64,000 nucleotides of DNA from Streptomyces globosus (GTDB taxonomy: Bacteria > Actinomycetota > Actinomycetes > Streptomycetales > Streptomycetaceae), in assembly GCF_003325375.1 (NCBI RefSeq), contig NZ_CP030862.1, positions 1,367,501 through 1,431,500 on the forward strand. The letters run 5' to 3'. The notes beneath the pieces were generated by a model that did no database searches, was not told where the DNA came from, and saw only the letters and a program-made list of their open reading frames with translations. The stretch's first letter is position 1; every line of letters begins with the position of its first letter. Made by a program: the position numbers and the translations under genes. Shown here piece by piece: positions 47,356-59,057 of the stretch.

Positions 47356-48822
47356 TCAGACGGACAGGGCGCCCGCGGGCTCGGCCTCCGCCGGGGACGC
47401 GCCGGCCCCGCCCTGCGGCCCGCCCGGCCGCTCTGCCGCCGGGCGCGGGAGGACGGCGTACAGCACGCCCGAGGTGAGGATGCCGACGGCCCAGCCCAGC
47501 CCGTTGGCGCCGATCCAGGTGTCCGCGAGCGGGCCGGCGAACCAGTCGACCCTGGTGAACAGCAGGCCCGCGGCGAGCGCCGCACCCCAGGCGGCCATCG
47601 CCTGCCAGGCGTAGCCGCCGCGGTACCAGTACGCGCTGGTCCGCGTCGTGTCCATCAGCGCCTGCCCGTCGTACGAGGTGCGGCGCAGCATGTCGGCGCC
47701 GAACACGCCGATCCAGGCGGAGAACGCCACGGCCAGCAGGGTCAGGAAGGAGATGAACGAGCCGAAGAAGCTCGTCGCGACGACCATCAGCAGGAAGCCG
47801 AACACCAGGCTGATGGCGGCGTTGACGGAGACCGCGGCCGCGCGCGGCACGTTGATGCCCAGGGTCTGCGCGGTGAACCCGGCCGAGTACATGGACATCG
47901 AGTTGATCAGCAGCATGCCGACGAGGGCGATCAGCAGGTACGGGACCGCGATCCAGGCCGGCAGCAGCTCCCCGATGAAGGAGACCGGGTCCTGTGCCGA
48001 CGCCAGGTCCGGGGTGCCCACCGCCATCACGGCTCCCATCAGCACCATCGGGATCACGACGACGGCCGCGCCGCCGACCGTCGCCCCGACCACGCCCCGG
48101 GCGGAGGCCGTGCGCGGCAGGTAGCGGGTGAAATCCGGGCCCGACGGCACCCAGCTGATGCCGCCCGCGGCGATCGTGCCGATGCCGGCGACCATCATCG
48201 CGGTGGAGCCGGCCGGCCGGTCGAACACGGCCGCCCAGTCCGTCTCGGCGACCAGGTATCCGAGGACGAGCACGCTGAACGCACCGAACAGGTACGTCGA
48301 CCAGGTCGAGCAGGCGCGCAGCGCGCTGATGCCGAGACCCGAGACCAGGAACGTGCAGCCCACGAAGAGCAGCAGGGCCACCACGATGAGGAAGGTGTTC
48401 TTCTCCACACCGAACAGCAGGTCCACCACCGTGAGCAGGGCGAAGGCGCCGCTGACCGCGTTGATGGTCTCCCAGCCCCAGCGGGCGACCCAGATCAGCG
48501 CGCCGGGGAAGAGGTTGCCGCGCTGCCCGAAGACGGCCCGCGATAGGGCCATGCCGGGCGAGCCGCCGCGCGTGCCGGCCAGCGAGATCAGCCCGACGAG
48601 CCCGTACGAGACGACCGGGCCGGCCACGGCGACGACGAGCACCTGCCAGATGTTGAGCCCGTTGGAGATCACCAGGCCGGCGCCCATGGTCAGCAGCAGC
48701 ACGCTGATGTTGGCGGCGACCCAGGTGGGGACGAGTTCGCGGACGCGTCCGGTGCGCTCCGCGTCGGGGACGGGTTCCAGACCCCGGGTCTCTATCGCGC
48801 CGTCGGGAGTCTCGGCAGGCAT
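47356..48822 (-). CDS. NCS1-family cytosine/purine permease
   Basis: A 488-residue, 12-TM nucleobase:cation symporter. Seen are VPTWVAANISVLLLTMGAGL (TM1), LAGTRGGSPGMALSRAVFG, RWGWETINAVSGAF (TM3, substrate region), WVPSGPDFTRYLPR and WIGVFGADMLRR. It most likely imports cytosine, purines or related bases. The C-terminal tail is Pro/Ala/Gly-rich. The ATG at 48822 has GGAG five bases upstream. It diverges from ftsY. No catabolic genes lie next to it. Confidence 0.9.
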   Translation of the reverse strand: MPAETPDGAIETRGLEPVPDAERTGRVRELVPTWVAANISVLLLTMGAGLVISNGLNIWQVLVVAVAGPVVSYGLVGLISLAGTRGGSPGMALSRAVFGQRGNLFPGALIWVARWGWETINAVSGAFALLTVVDLLFGVEKNTFLIVVALLLFVGCTFLVSGLGISALRACSTWSTYLFGAFSVLVLGYLVAETDWAAVFDRPAGSTAMMVAGIGTIAAGGISWVPSGPDFTRYLPRTASARGVVGATVGGAAVVVIPMVLMGAVMAVGTPDLASAQDPVSFIGELLPAWIAVPYLLIALVGMLLINSMSMYSAGFTAQTLGINVPRAAAVSVNAAISLVFGFLLMVVATSFFGSFISFLTLLAVAFSAWIGVFGADMLRRTSYDGQALMDTTRTSAYWYRGGYAWQAMAAWGAALAAGLLFTRVDWFAGPLADTWIGANGLGWAVGILTSGVLYAVLPRPAAERPGGPQGGAGASPAEAEPAGALSV

Positions 48823-48954
48823 ACGTGCTCCGATGAGGTGATTTTCGGGAATTCGCCCCTCATCGTAGTTTCCGCCGCAAACGCACGAACGGCGGGGAAG
48901 GTCCCGGTGCGCGGCCCCGGTGCCGCGCAGAGGTTCGCGCATACTGAAGCCGTT

Positions 48955-50181
48955 ATGGACATCCTCATCCTTGCCGTAGTACTCATCGCCCTGGTCGCGG
49001 TCGGCGCGGTCAGCGGGCTCGTGGTCAGCAGCCGCAAGAAGAAGCAGCTGCCGCCGCCGACGCCGCCCAGCACGCCGACCATCACCGCCCCGCCCGCCGA
49101 ACCCCAGGTGGGGGAGGACGCCGCCACGACGGCGGAGGAGCAGCGCCGCACGATCGAGGAGGTCGTCCTCCCCGAGGCGGAGGCCGCCGCCCCCGAGGCG
49201 CCCGAGGCGCCCGCCGCCGAGGCCGAGGCCCCGGCCGCCCCCGAGATCGAGGTGCCCGAGCCCACCGCCGGCCGCCTGGTCCGGCTGCGCGCGCGCCTCG
49301 CCCGTTCGCAGAACTCCCTCGGCAAGGGGCTGCTGACGCTCCTGTCCCGCGAGCACCTCGACGAGGACACGTGGGAGGAGATCGAGGAGACCCTCCTCAT
49401 CGCCGACGTCGGCGTCGCGCCGACGCAGGAGCTCGTCGACCGGCTCCGCGAGCGGGTCAGGGTGCTGGGCACCCGCACCCCCGCCGAGCTGCGCGCCCTG
49501 CTGAAGGAGGAGCTCGTCACCCTGGTCGGGGCCGACCTCGACCGGTCCGTGAAGACGGAGAGCGGCGCCGACACCCCCGGCGTCGTGATGGTCGTCGGCG
49601 TCAACGGCGTCGGCAAGACCACCACCACGGGCAAGCTGGCCCGCGTCCTCGTCGCCGACGGCCGCAGCGTCGTCCTCGGCGCCGCCGACACCTTCCGTGC
49701 CGCCGCGGCCGACCAGCTCCAGACCTGGGGCGAGCGCGTCGGCGCCCGCACCGTGCGCGGGCCCGAGGGCGGCGACCCTGCCTCGATCGCCTTCGACGCG
49801 GTCAAGGAGGGCATCGCCGAAGGCGCCGACGTCGTGCTCATCGACACCGCCGGCCGCCTGCACACCAAGACCGGCCTCATGGACGAGCTCGGCAAGGTCA
49901 AGCGCGTCGTGGAGAAGCACGGCCCGCTGGACGAGGTCCTCCTCGTGCTGGACGCCACCACCGGGCAGAACGGCCTCACCCAGGCCCGCGTCTTCGCGGA
50001 GGTCGTCGACATCACCGGCATCGTGCTGACCAAGCTCGACGGCACCGCCAAGGGCGGCATCGTCGTCGCGGTGCAGCGCGAACTCGGAGTCCCGGTCAAG
50101 CTCATCGGCCTCGGCGAGGGCCCCGACGACCTCGCGCCGTTCGAGCCGCAGGCCTTCGTCGACGCCCTGATCGGCGACTGA
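48955..50181 (+). CDS. ftsY: signal recognition particle receptor FtsY
   Basis: A 408-residue SRP receptor GTPase. An N-terminal membrane anchor (ILILAVVLIALVAVGAVSGLVV) is followed by an Ala/Pro/Glu-rich acidic linker (about 35-100), the helical N domain, and the G domain: GVNGVGKTTTTGKLA near 214, GAADTFRAAAADQL, LIDTAGRLHTK and TKLDGTAKGG. The transmembrane anchor is typical of actinobacterial FtsY. TGAAG is five bases before the ATG. Confidence 0.97.
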   Translation: MDILILAVVLIALVAVGAVSGLVVSSRKKKQLPPPTPPSTPTITAPPAEPQVGEDAATTAEEQRRTIEEVVLPEAEAAAPEAPEAPAAEAEAPAAPEIEVPEPTAGRLVRLRARLARSQNSLGKGLLTLLSREHLDEDTWEEIEETLLIADVGVAPTQELVDRLRERVRVLGTRTPAELRALLKEELVTLVGADLDRSVKTESGADTPGVVMVVGVNGVGKTTTTGKLARVLVADGRSVVLGAADTFRAAAADQLQTWGERVGARTVRGPEGGDPASIAFDAVKEGIAEGADVVLIDTAGRLHTKTGLMDELGKVKRVVEKHGPLDEVLLVLDATTGQNGLTQARVFAEVVDITGIVLTKLDGTAKGGIVVAVQRELGVPVKLIGLGEGPDDLAPFEPQAFVDALIGD

Positions 50182-50197
50182 CCGGCCTTCTGCTGAC

Positions 50198-50245
50198 GCA
50201 GCGGTGCCCCCGTGTTTCCGAGACGGAGCACGGGGGCACCGCTGC
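50198..50245. terminator. bidirectional terminator after ftsY
   Basis: A perfect 17-bp stem (50198-50214 with 50229-50245) around a 14-base loop, between convergent genes. Confidence 0.88.
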
Positions 50246-50275
50246 ATACGGGCATACGGGCATACGGGCATACGG
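50244..50275. repeat. tandem repeat, four copies of an 8-bp unit
   Basis: Four perfect head-to-tail copies of GCATACGG (50244-50251, 50252-50259, 50260-50267, 50268-50275), placed between the terminator and the next stop codon. A diverged GCGTACGG follows. This is likely to vary in copy number between strains. Confidence 0.9.
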
Positions 50276-50292
50276 ACTGCGGGCGTACGGCG

Positions 50293-50967
50293 CTAGCGGC
50301 GCAGCCGGTGGCAGATGTACGCCAGGGTGCCCAGCAGCAGCCGGGCCTGGGGCGGGCCGCCGGCGCAGTCCAGGGCCGGCGGGCGCAGCCAGCCGACCGG
50401 TCCGAGGCCCGCGTGGTCCGAGGGCGGGGCGGTCACGTACGCGCCGTGGCCCAGCGCCCGCAGGTCCAGGCCGGCGTCGTCCCAGCCCATCCGGTACAGC
50501 AGCTGCGGCAGCCCGTCCGCGGCGCCCGGGGCCACGAAGAACTGCGCCCGCCCGTCCGGGGTCGCGGTGACGGGGCCGAGCGGGAGGCCCATCCGCTCCA
50601 GCCGGACCAGGGCGCGGCGCCCGGCCTCCTGCGAGACCTCGATGACGTCGAAGCAGCGGCCCGCGGGCAGCAGCACCGCGGCGCCCGGGTACGCGCCCCA
50701 CGTCCCGGTGACCTCGTCGAGGGTGGCGCCGGCCGGGACGGTCGGGGCGAGGGGCAGCGGGTGGGCGCCCGGGGCGGGGCAGTCCGCGCGGCCGCAGGAG
50801 CAGTCGCGCAGGGGGCCGGCCGCCCGGGCCCCGGGGACCACGTCCCAGCCCCACAGGCCCGTGTACTCGGCGACCGCCGTGCACTCCGACGTCCGCCCGC
50901 GGCGGCGCGTCCCGGAGCGGAATTCCTTGGTGCTGCGGCTGCCGCCGATCGTGAAGCCCATGCCCAT
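50293..50967 (-). CDS. bifunctional DNA primase/polymerase-like protein
   Basis: A 224-residue protein resembling the prim-pol N-terminal domain family. It has WGWDVVPGARA near residue 40, a Cys cluster (CSCGRADCPAPGAHPL), GAYPGAAVLLPAGRCFDVIEVS and GHGAYVTAPPSDH. The catalytic acidic motif of true prim-pols (DxD) appears weakened to FDVIEV, and no helicase domain is fused, so activity is doubtful. Such orphans are common near nsdA in Streptomyces as far as I recall. GGAGGGGG precedes the ATG at 50967. Confidence 0.75.
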   Translation of the reverse strand: MGMGFTIGGSRSTKEFRSGTRRRGRTSECTAVAEYTGLWGWDVVPGARAAGPLRDCSCGRADCPAPGAHPLPLAPTVPAGATLDEVTGTWGAYPGAAVLLPAGRCFDVIEVSQEAGRRALVRLERMGLPLGPVTATPDGRAQFFVAPGAADGLPQLLYRMGWDDAGLDLRALGHGAYVTAPPSDHAGLGPVGWLRPPALDCAGGPPQARLLLGTLAYICHRLRR

Positions 50968-51355
50968 GCCCCCTCCAACGGGTCTGACGCACCGGTGGTT
51001 ACGACGTTCGGGGGGACCGGGTGCGGCCTGCCCTGCGGTGCCACCCGGCGCACTCCACGCCGCGCGCGCCCCGGGCGCACCCCTGTCCATCCGATCGTTT
51101 CTGCTCCGTCGCCCAGTGAATCGCGCCTGGCGGGTGGCGCGTTCGTTGACAGGGGTGGCGAATGGTGGCGTTTCGGCGAACCGGCTCGCGGGGCGGGTGA
51201 TCGTAGGATTACTTTCGGTGCACCGACCCTGACGGCGTACCGTTCGTGGTTATGCCGGAGGCAAGGCGTGAAGGACCTGTGAAGGTCCCCAGGCGGCGCC
51301 TGCCCTTCCGGTCAGGGTTGCGTAGGAACAGGGCTGAGCGGATGGGGGCGTTCCA
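50968..51355. promoter_or_regulatory. 388-base divergent region before nsdA
   Basis: It separates the prim-pol-like gene from nsdA and should hold both promoters. It has AT-richer patches at about 51090-51130 and 51195-51260. I see no strong palindrome. A short frame here (51246-51431) overlaps the nsdA start and lacks support. Confidence 0.4.
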
Positions 51356-52864
51356 GTGGGCGGCAACGGCGCAAGCGGAACGAGCGGGCAACCGGACGGA
51401 TCCGGGCCCGCCGCCCGCAACGAGCAGCTGACCTCCTGGTTCGTGCGCAGCGGCTGGTCCAAGGGAGAGCTCGCCCGCCAGGTGAACCGGCGCGCCCGGC
51501 AGATGGGCGCCCACCACATCAGCACCGACACCTCGCGCGTGCGCCGCTGGCTCGACGGCGAGCAGCCCCGCGAGCCCGTCCCGAGGATCCTCTCGGAGCT
51601 GTTCTCCGAGCGCTTCGGCTCCGTCGTGGCCATCGAGCAGCTCGGCCTGCGCACCGCCCACCAGACCCCCTCCGTCTCCGGGGTCGACCTGCCGTGGGCC
51701 GCCGAGCAGACGGTCGAACTGCTCGGGGAGTTCTCCCGCAGCGACCTCATGCTCGCCCGCCGCGGCTTCCTCGGCACCTCCCTCGCCCTCTCCGCCGGCC
51801 CCGCCCTCATCGAGCCGATGCAGCGCTGGCTCGTCCCCTCCCCGGCCGCCGACCCCGCGGCCGCGCGCGGCGGCCAGGGCGGAGGGGCCCTCGGCGGCCA
51901 CCGGCCCCCGCGCCTGTCCGAACCGGAACTCGGCCTCCTCGAATCGACGACCGTCATGTTCCGCCAGTGGGACGCCCAGTGCGGCGGCGGACTGCGCCGC
52001 AAGGCCGTCGTGGGCCAGCTCCACGAGGTCACCGACCTGCTGCAGGAGACCCACCCCGCGCCCGTCATGAAGCGGCTCTTCAAGGTCGCCGCCGAACTCG
52101 CCGAGCTCGCCGGGTGGATGAGCTACGACATCGGCCTGCACCCCACCGCGCAGAAGTACTTCGTCCTCGCGCTGCACGCCGCGAAGGAGGCCGGCGACAA
52201 GCCCCTCGGCTCGTACATCCTCTCCAACATGAGCCGCCAGATGATCCACCTGGGCCGCCCCGAGGACGCCCTGGAGCTCATCCACCTCGCCCAGTACGGC
52301 AGCCGCGACTGCGCCGGCCCCCGCACCCAGGCGATGCTGTATGCGATGGAGGCCCGCGCGTACGCCAACATGGGCCAGCCCAGCCGCTGCAAGAGGGCCG
52401 TCCGGATGGCCGAGGACACCTTCGAGGACATCGGCCCCGGCGACGCGCCCGAGCCCGACTGGATCCGCTTCTTCTCCGAGGCGGAGCTCAACGGCGAGAA
52501 CTCCCACTCCTACCGCGACCTCGCCTACGTCGCCGGCCGCAGCCCCATGTACGCCTCCCTCGCCGCGCCCGTCATGGAGCGCGCCGTCGAGCTCTTCGGC
52601 CGGGACGAGGTGCACCAGCGCTCGTACGCGCTCAACCTCATCGGCATGGCCACCGTGCACCTCCTCCAGCGCGAGCCCGAGCAGGCCGCCTCCTACGTCG
52701 ACCGCGCCCTCGCGGTGGCCGGAAAGATTCGGTCCGAAAGGGTGAACACCCGGCTCCGCAAGACCGTCGACACCGCCGCCCGTGAGTACGGCGACGTCGC
52801 CGAGGTCGTCCGGCTGACCGACCACCTCGCCTTCGCGCTGCCCCCGGCCGCGGAGGCCGTCTGA
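51356..52864 (+). CDS. nsdA: NsdA, negative regulator of sporulation and antibiotic production
   Basis: A 502-residue protein. Residues 20-100 form an HTH-like region (SWFVRSGWSKGELARQVNRRA, TDTSRVRRWLDGEQPREPVP). TPR-like helical repeats fill the rest (VGQLHEVTDLLQETHPAPVMK, HPTAQKYFVLALHAAKEAGDK, RSYALNLIGMATVHLLQREPEQAASYVDRAL). In S. coelicolor disruption of nsdA raises actinorhodin output and sporulation. The GTG start has a GGGGG stretch upstream. It stands alone, between a divergent gene and the nitrogen operon. Confidence 0.93.
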   Translation: MGGNGASGTSGQPDGSGPAARNEQLTSWFVRSGWSKGELARQVNRRARQMGAHHISTDTSRVRRWLDGEQPREPVPRILSELFSERFGSVVAIEQLGLRTAHQTPSVSGVDLPWAAEQTVELLGEFSRSDLMLARRGFLGTSLALSAGPALIEPMQRWLVPSPAADPAAARGGQGGGALGGHRPPRLSEPELGLLESTTVMFRQWDAQCGGGLRRKAVVGQLHEVTDLLQETHPAPVMKRLFKVAAELAELAGWMSYDIGLHPTAQKYFVLALHAAKEAGDKPLGSYILSNMSRQMIHLGRPEDALELIHLAQYGSRDCAGPRTQAMLYAMEARAYANMGQPSRCKRAVRMAEDTFEDIGPGDAPEPDWIRFFSEAELNGENSHSYRDLAYVAGRSPMYASLAAPVMERAVELFGRDEVHQRSYALNLIGMATVHLLQREPEQAASYVDRALAVAGKIRSERVNTRLRKTVDTAAREYGDVAEVVRLTDHLAFALPPAAEAV

Positions 52865-53044
52865 CGGCCCGCGCGGCCGTCCCCCCGAAGGCCCCGGCCG
52901 CGGCAGCCACCCCGTGAAGCCCGATCAGGCTCCCCCAGCCAGGACTCCCGGGTGGCGCCGCGGCCGGCCCCGTCCTCCCGCCGCCGGCCGGCCCCGCCGG
53001 GCCGCCGGCCCGCCGCCGCCGACGGCGGCCCCGTTCATCGGCAC

Positions 53045-54917
<1,873 letters not shown>

Positions 54918-54933
54918 CGACGGGAGGCCCTGG

Positions 54934-57369
54934 GTGACGAGCGACGGCACGACCACCGACACCTCCGACCTGGGACCCGGCGGCTACGCCGCGGCCCGGC
55001 TGCGGCTCCTCAGGGAGGAGCCGCAGTCCGGGCCGTCGCGGCGCTCCGCGCTCGCCCGGCTCACCGACGACTGGCTGACCGCCCTGTTCGCCCGCGCCGC
55101 CCGCGACACCGGTGTCCGCGGCGCCGCCCTCGTCGCCGTCGGCGGCTACGGGCGCGGCGAACTCTCCCCCCGCAGCGACCTCGACCTGCTCCTCCTCCAC
55201 GACGGCAAGGCCGCCCCCGCCGACCTCGCCCGCCTCGCCGACCGCCTCTGGTACCCGGTGTGGGACCTCGGCCTCGCCCTCGACCACTCCGTCCGCACCC
55301 CTGCCGAAGCCCGCCGCACCGCCGCCGAGGACCTCAAGGTCCACCTCGGCCTCCTCGACGCCCGCCCCGTCGCCGGCGACCTCGGCCTCCTGGCCGGCCT
55401 GCGCACCGCCGTCCTCGCGGACTGGCGCAACCAGGCCCCCGCCCGACTGCCCCGGCTGCACGCCATGTGCCGCGAACGCGCCGAACAGTGCGGCGAACTC
55501 CGCTTCCTCCTCGAACCCGACCTCAAGGAGGCCCGCGGCGGCCTCCGCGACGCCGCCGCCCTGCGCGCCGTCGCCGCCTCCTGGCTCGCCGACGCGCCCC
55601 GCGAAGGCCTCGCCGAAGCCCGCCGCCGCCTGCTCGACACCCGCGACGCCCTCCACCTCACCACCGGCCGCGCCGGAGACCGGCTCGCCCTCCAGGAACA
55701 GGCCCAGGTCGCCGCCCGCACCGGCCACCCCGACGCCGACACCCTGCTGCGCGAGGTCTACGAGGCCGCCCGCACCATCTCCTACGCCGCCGACGTCACC
55801 TGGCGCGAGGTCGGCCGCGTCCTGCGCGCCCGCGCAGCCCGCCCCCGCCTGCGCGGACTGCTCGGCCCCCGCGGCCGCGGCGCCGCAGCGGGAACCGCCG
55901 AACGCGCCCCGCTCGCCGAGGGCGTCGTCGAAGCCGACGGCGAAGCCGTCCTGGCGCTCGCCGCCCGACCCGAACGCGACCCCGTCCTGCCGCTGCGCCT
56001 CGGCGCGGCCGCCGCGCAGGCCGGGCTGCCCGTCTCCCTGCACGCCGTACGGCGCCTCGCCGCGCAGGCCCGGCCGCTGCCCGAGCCCTGGCCGGCCGAG
56101 GCGCGCGAGCAGCTGGTCACCCTGCTCGGGGCGGGCGAGCCGGCCGTCGCCGTCTGGGAGGCCCTGGAGGCCGAGGGCCTGATCTCCCGGATGCTGCCCG
56201 AGTGGGAGCGCGTACGCTGCCGCCCGCAGCGCAACCCCGTCCACACCTGGACCGTGGACCGGCACCTGGTGGAGACCGCCGTGCGGGCCTCCGCGATGAC
56301 CCGCCGCGTCGGCCGGCCCGACCTGCTTCTGATGGCCGCCCTCCTGCACGACATCGGCAAGGGCCTGCCCGGCGACCACTCCGCCGCCGGGGAGGCCGTC
56401 GCCCGCCGGATCGCCCTGCGCACCGGCTTCGGCGCCGCCGACGCCGACGTCCTCGCCGCGCTGGTCCGCCACCACCTGCTGCTGGTCGACACCGCCACCC
56501 GGCGCGACCTCGACGACCCCGCCACCGTCCGCACCGTCGCCGACGCCGTCCGCACCCCCGGCACCCTGGAACTCCTGCACGCCCTCACCGAGGCCGACGC
56601 GCTCGCCACCGGGCCGGCGGCGTGGTCTGCCTGGCGCGCCTCCCTCGTCGCCGACCTCGTCCGCCGGGTCGCGGCCGTCCTCGGCGGGGCCCCCGACCCC
56701 GGGCAGCCCGACCCGGCGCCCACCGCCGAGGAGGAGCGCCTGGCCGTGGAGGCCCTGCGCACCGGGGAGCCCGTCCTCGCGCTGCACGCCCGCCCGGAGG
56801 AGGACGCCGTCGGCGCGGAGCTCGCCGTCGCCGTCCCCGACCAGCCCGGGGTGCTGCCGGCCGTCGCCGGCGTCCTCGCCCTGCACCGGCTCACCGTCCG
56901 CGCCGCCGACCTGCGCTCGCTGGAACTGCCCGGCCGGCTCGGCGAGGCGCTCGTCCTGCGCTGGCGGGTGGCGGCCGGGTACGGCTCGCTCCCCGAGGGG
57001 TCCCGGCTGCGGGCCGACCTCGTCCGCGCCCTGGAAGGCGGCCTCGACGTCTCCGCGAAGCTCGCCGAGCGGGAGGCGGCGTACCCGCGGCGGCGCGGCG
57101 TGGTCCCGCCGCCGCCCCGGGTCACCGTCGTCCCCGACGTGTCCTCGCTCGCCACGGTCCTGGAGGTGCGCGCCCCCGACGCCGTCGGCCTGCTGCACCG
57201 CATCGGCCGGGCATTGGAGGACGCCGGCGTACGGGTCCGCAGCGCGCATGTCTCGACCCTGGGCGCCAACGCGGTGGACTCGCTGTACGTCACCTCGGCC
57301 GAGGGCAAACCCCTCGCCCCGGCGGAGGCCGCCTCCGTCGCCGAGGCCCTCGCCCGCGCGCTGGCCTGA
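54934..57369 (+). CDS. glnD: PII nucleotidyltransferase GlnD
   Basis: An 811-residue enzyme. The nucleotidyltransferase motif GGYGRGELSPRSDLDLLLLH is near residues 69-88, the HD phosphohydrolase domain has His472-Asp473 in LLHDIGKGLPGDHS, and two ACT domains lie at the C-terminus (AVAVPDQPGVLPAVAGVLALH and EVRAPDAVGLLHRIGRALEDAG). It modifies GlnK in response to nitrogen state; the actinobacterial version adds AMP. GGAGG lies six bases before the GTG. It ends the nitrogen operon. Confidence 0.95.
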   Translation: MTSDGTTTDTSDLGPGGYAAARLRLLREEPQSGPSRRSALARLTDDWLTALFARAARDTGVRGAALVAVGGYGRGELSPRSDLDLLLLHDGKAAPADLARLADRLWYPVWDLGLALDHSVRTPAEARRTAAEDLKVHLGLLDARPVAGDLGLLAGLRTAVLADWRNQAPARLPRLHAMCRERAEQCGELRFLLEPDLKEARGGLRDAAALRAVAASWLADAPREGLAEARRRLLDTRDALHLTTGRAGDRLALQEQAQVAARTGHPDADTLLREVYEAARTISYAADVTWREVGRVLRARAARPRLRGLLGPRGRGAAAGTAERAPLAEGVVEADGEAVLALAARPERDPVLPLRLGAAAAQAGLPVSLHAVRRLAAQARPLPEPWPAEAREQLVTLLGAGEPAVAVWEALEAEGLISRMLPEWERVRCRPQRNPVHTWTVDRHLVETAVRASAMTRRVGRPDLLLMAALLHDIGKGLPGDHSAAGEAVARRIALRTGFGAADADVLAALVRHHLLLVDTATRRDLDDPATVRTVADAVRTPGTLELLHALTEADALATGPAAWSAWRASLVADLVRRVAAVLGGAPDPGQPDPAPTAEEERLAVEALRTGEPVLALHARPEEDAVGAELAVAVPDQPGVLPAVAGVLALHRLTVRAADLRSLELPGRLGEALVLRWRVAAGYGSLPEGSRLRADLVRALEGGLDVSAKLAEREAAYPRRRGVVPPPPRVTVVPDVSSLATVLEVRAPDAVGLLHRIGRALEDAGVRVRSAHVSTLGANAVDSLYVTSAEGKPLAPAEAASVAEALARALA

Positions 57370-57474
57370 CGCCGGGCCCCGCGGGGAAAAGCGCCCGCGG
57401 GGTCTGGCAGGCGGGCCGGACCGATACCCTGGGGTACGACCACACCGCCCCCGACCCGAGGAATCGCGACCACC

Positions 57475-59043
57475 GTGTTCGATACGCTTTCCGACCGCCT
57501 CAGCGCGACCTTCAAGTCCCTCCGGGGCAAGGGCCGCCTCTCCGAACAGGACATCGACGCCGCGGCCCGGGAAATCCGTATCGCCCTCCTCGAGGCCGAC
57601 GTCGCCCTCCCGGTCGTCCGCTCCTTCATCGCGAACGTCAAGGAGCGCGCCCGCGGGGCCGAGGTCTCCAAGGCCCTCAACCCGGCGCAGCAGGTCCTCA
57701 AGATCGTCAACGAGGAGCTGGTCTCGATCCTCGGCGGCGAGACCCGCCGCCTGCGGTTCGCCAAGACCGCCCCGACCGTGATCATGCTGGCCGGCCTCCA
57801 GGGCGCGGGCAAGACCACCCTCGCCGGAAAGCTCGGCCACTGGCTCAAGGGCCAGGGCCACACCCCGCTGCTCGTCGCCTGCGACCTCCAGCGCCCCAAC
57901 GCCGTCAACCAGCTCGGCATCGTCGCCGAGCGCGCCGGCGTCGGCTTCTACGGCCCGCAGCCGGGCAACGGCGTCGGAGACCCGGTCCAGGTCGCGAAGG
58001 ACTCCGTCGAGTACGCGCGGACCAAGCAGTACGACATCGTCATCGTCGACACCGCCGGCCGCCTCGGCATCGACGAGGAGCTGATGCAGCAGGCCGCGGA
58101 CATCCGCGACGCCGTCAGCCCCGACGAGGTCCTGTTCGTCGTCGACGCCATGATCGGCCAGGACGCGGTCAACACCGCGGAGGCCTTCCGCGACGGCGTC
58201 GGCTTCGACGGTGTCGTGCTGTCCAAGCTCGACGGCGACGCCCGCGGCGGTGCCGCGCTCTCCATCGCGCACGTCACCGGCAAGCAGATCATGTTCGCCT
58301 CGAACGGCGAGAAGGTCGACGACTTCGACGCCTTCCACCCGGACCGCATGGCGGGCCGGATCCTCGACATGGGTGACATGCTCACCCTCATCGAGCAGGC
58401 CGAGCGGACGTTCTCGCAGGCCGAGGCCGAGAAGATGGCGGCCAAGCTCGCCAAGGGCCCCAAGGAGTTCACGCTCGACGACTTCCTGGCCCAGATGGAG
58501 CAGGTCCGCAAGATGGGCTCCATCTCCAAGCTGCTCGGCATGCTGCCCGGCATGGGGCAGATCAAGGAGCAGATCAACAACATCGACGAGCGGGACGTCG
58601 ACCGCACCGCCGCGATCATCAAGTCGATGACCCCGGCCGAGCGCCAGGACCCGACGATCATCAACGGCTCGCGCCGCGCCCGTATCGCCAAGGGCTCCGG
58701 CACGGAGGTCAGCGCCGTCAAGAACCTCGTCGAGCGGTTCTTCGAGGCCCGCAAGATGATGTCGCGCATGGCCCAGGGCGGCGGCATGCCGGGGATGCCG
58801 GGCATCCCGGGCATGGGCGGCGGCCCCGGCCGGCAGAAGAAGCAGGTCAAGCAGGCCAAGGGCAAGCGCAAGAGCGGCAACCCGATGAAGCGCAAGGCGG
58901 AGGAGGCGGCGGCCGCCGCCCGCCGCGAGCAGGCCGCCCTGGGCGGTCAGCCGGACGCCGCGGGCAGCCCCTTCGGACTGCCGGCCGGCGCTCCGGGCGA
59001 GGACTTCGAGCTGCCGGACGAGTTCAAGAAGTTCATGAAGTAG
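57475..59043 (+). CDS. ffh: signal recognition particle protein Ffh
   Basis: A 522-residue SRP54 GTPase. An N-terminal helical domain is followed by the G domain with GLQGAGKTTLAGKLG near 105-119, ACDLQRPNAVNQL, IVDTAGRLGIDEEL and SKLDGDARGGAALS. A Met-rich M domain follows (FTLDDFLAQMEQVRKMGSISKLLGMLPGMG, RIAKGSGTEVSAVKNLVERFFEARKMM). A Gly/Met then Lys-rich tail closes it. The start is GTG at 57475. Confidence 0.97.
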   Translation: MFDTLSDRLSATFKSLRGKGRLSEQDIDAAAREIRIALLEADVALPVVRSFIANVKERARGAEVSKALNPAQQVLKIVNEELVSILGGETRRLRFAKTAPTVIMLAGLQGAGKTTLAGKLGHWLKGQGHTPLLVACDLQRPNAVNQLGIVAERAGVGFYGPQPGNGVGDPVQVAKDSVEYARTKQYDIVIVDTAGRLGIDEELMQQAADIRDAVSPDEVLFVVDAMIGQDAVNTAEAFRDGVGFDGVVLSKLDGDARGGAALSIAHVTGKQIMFASNGEKVDDFDAFHPDRMAGRILDMGDMLTLIEQAERTFSQAEAEKMAAKLAKGPKEFTLDDFLAQMEQVRKMGSISKLLGMLPGMGQIKEQINNIDERDVDRTAAIIKSMTPAERQDPTIINGSRRARIAKGSGTEVSAVKNLVERFFEARKMMSRMAQGGGMPGMPGIPGMGGGPGRQKKQVKQAKGKRKSGNPMKRKAEEAAAAARREQAALGGQPDAAGSPFGLPAGAPGEDFELPDEFKKFMK

Positions 59044-59057
59044 TACGGGTGTCCCGC

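Noticed and set aside
51246..51431. A 61-codon frame upstream of nsdA
   Set aside because: It overlaps the nsdA start in another frame, is Arg/Pro-rich as chance frames are, and has no ribosome binding site that nsdA does not explain better.
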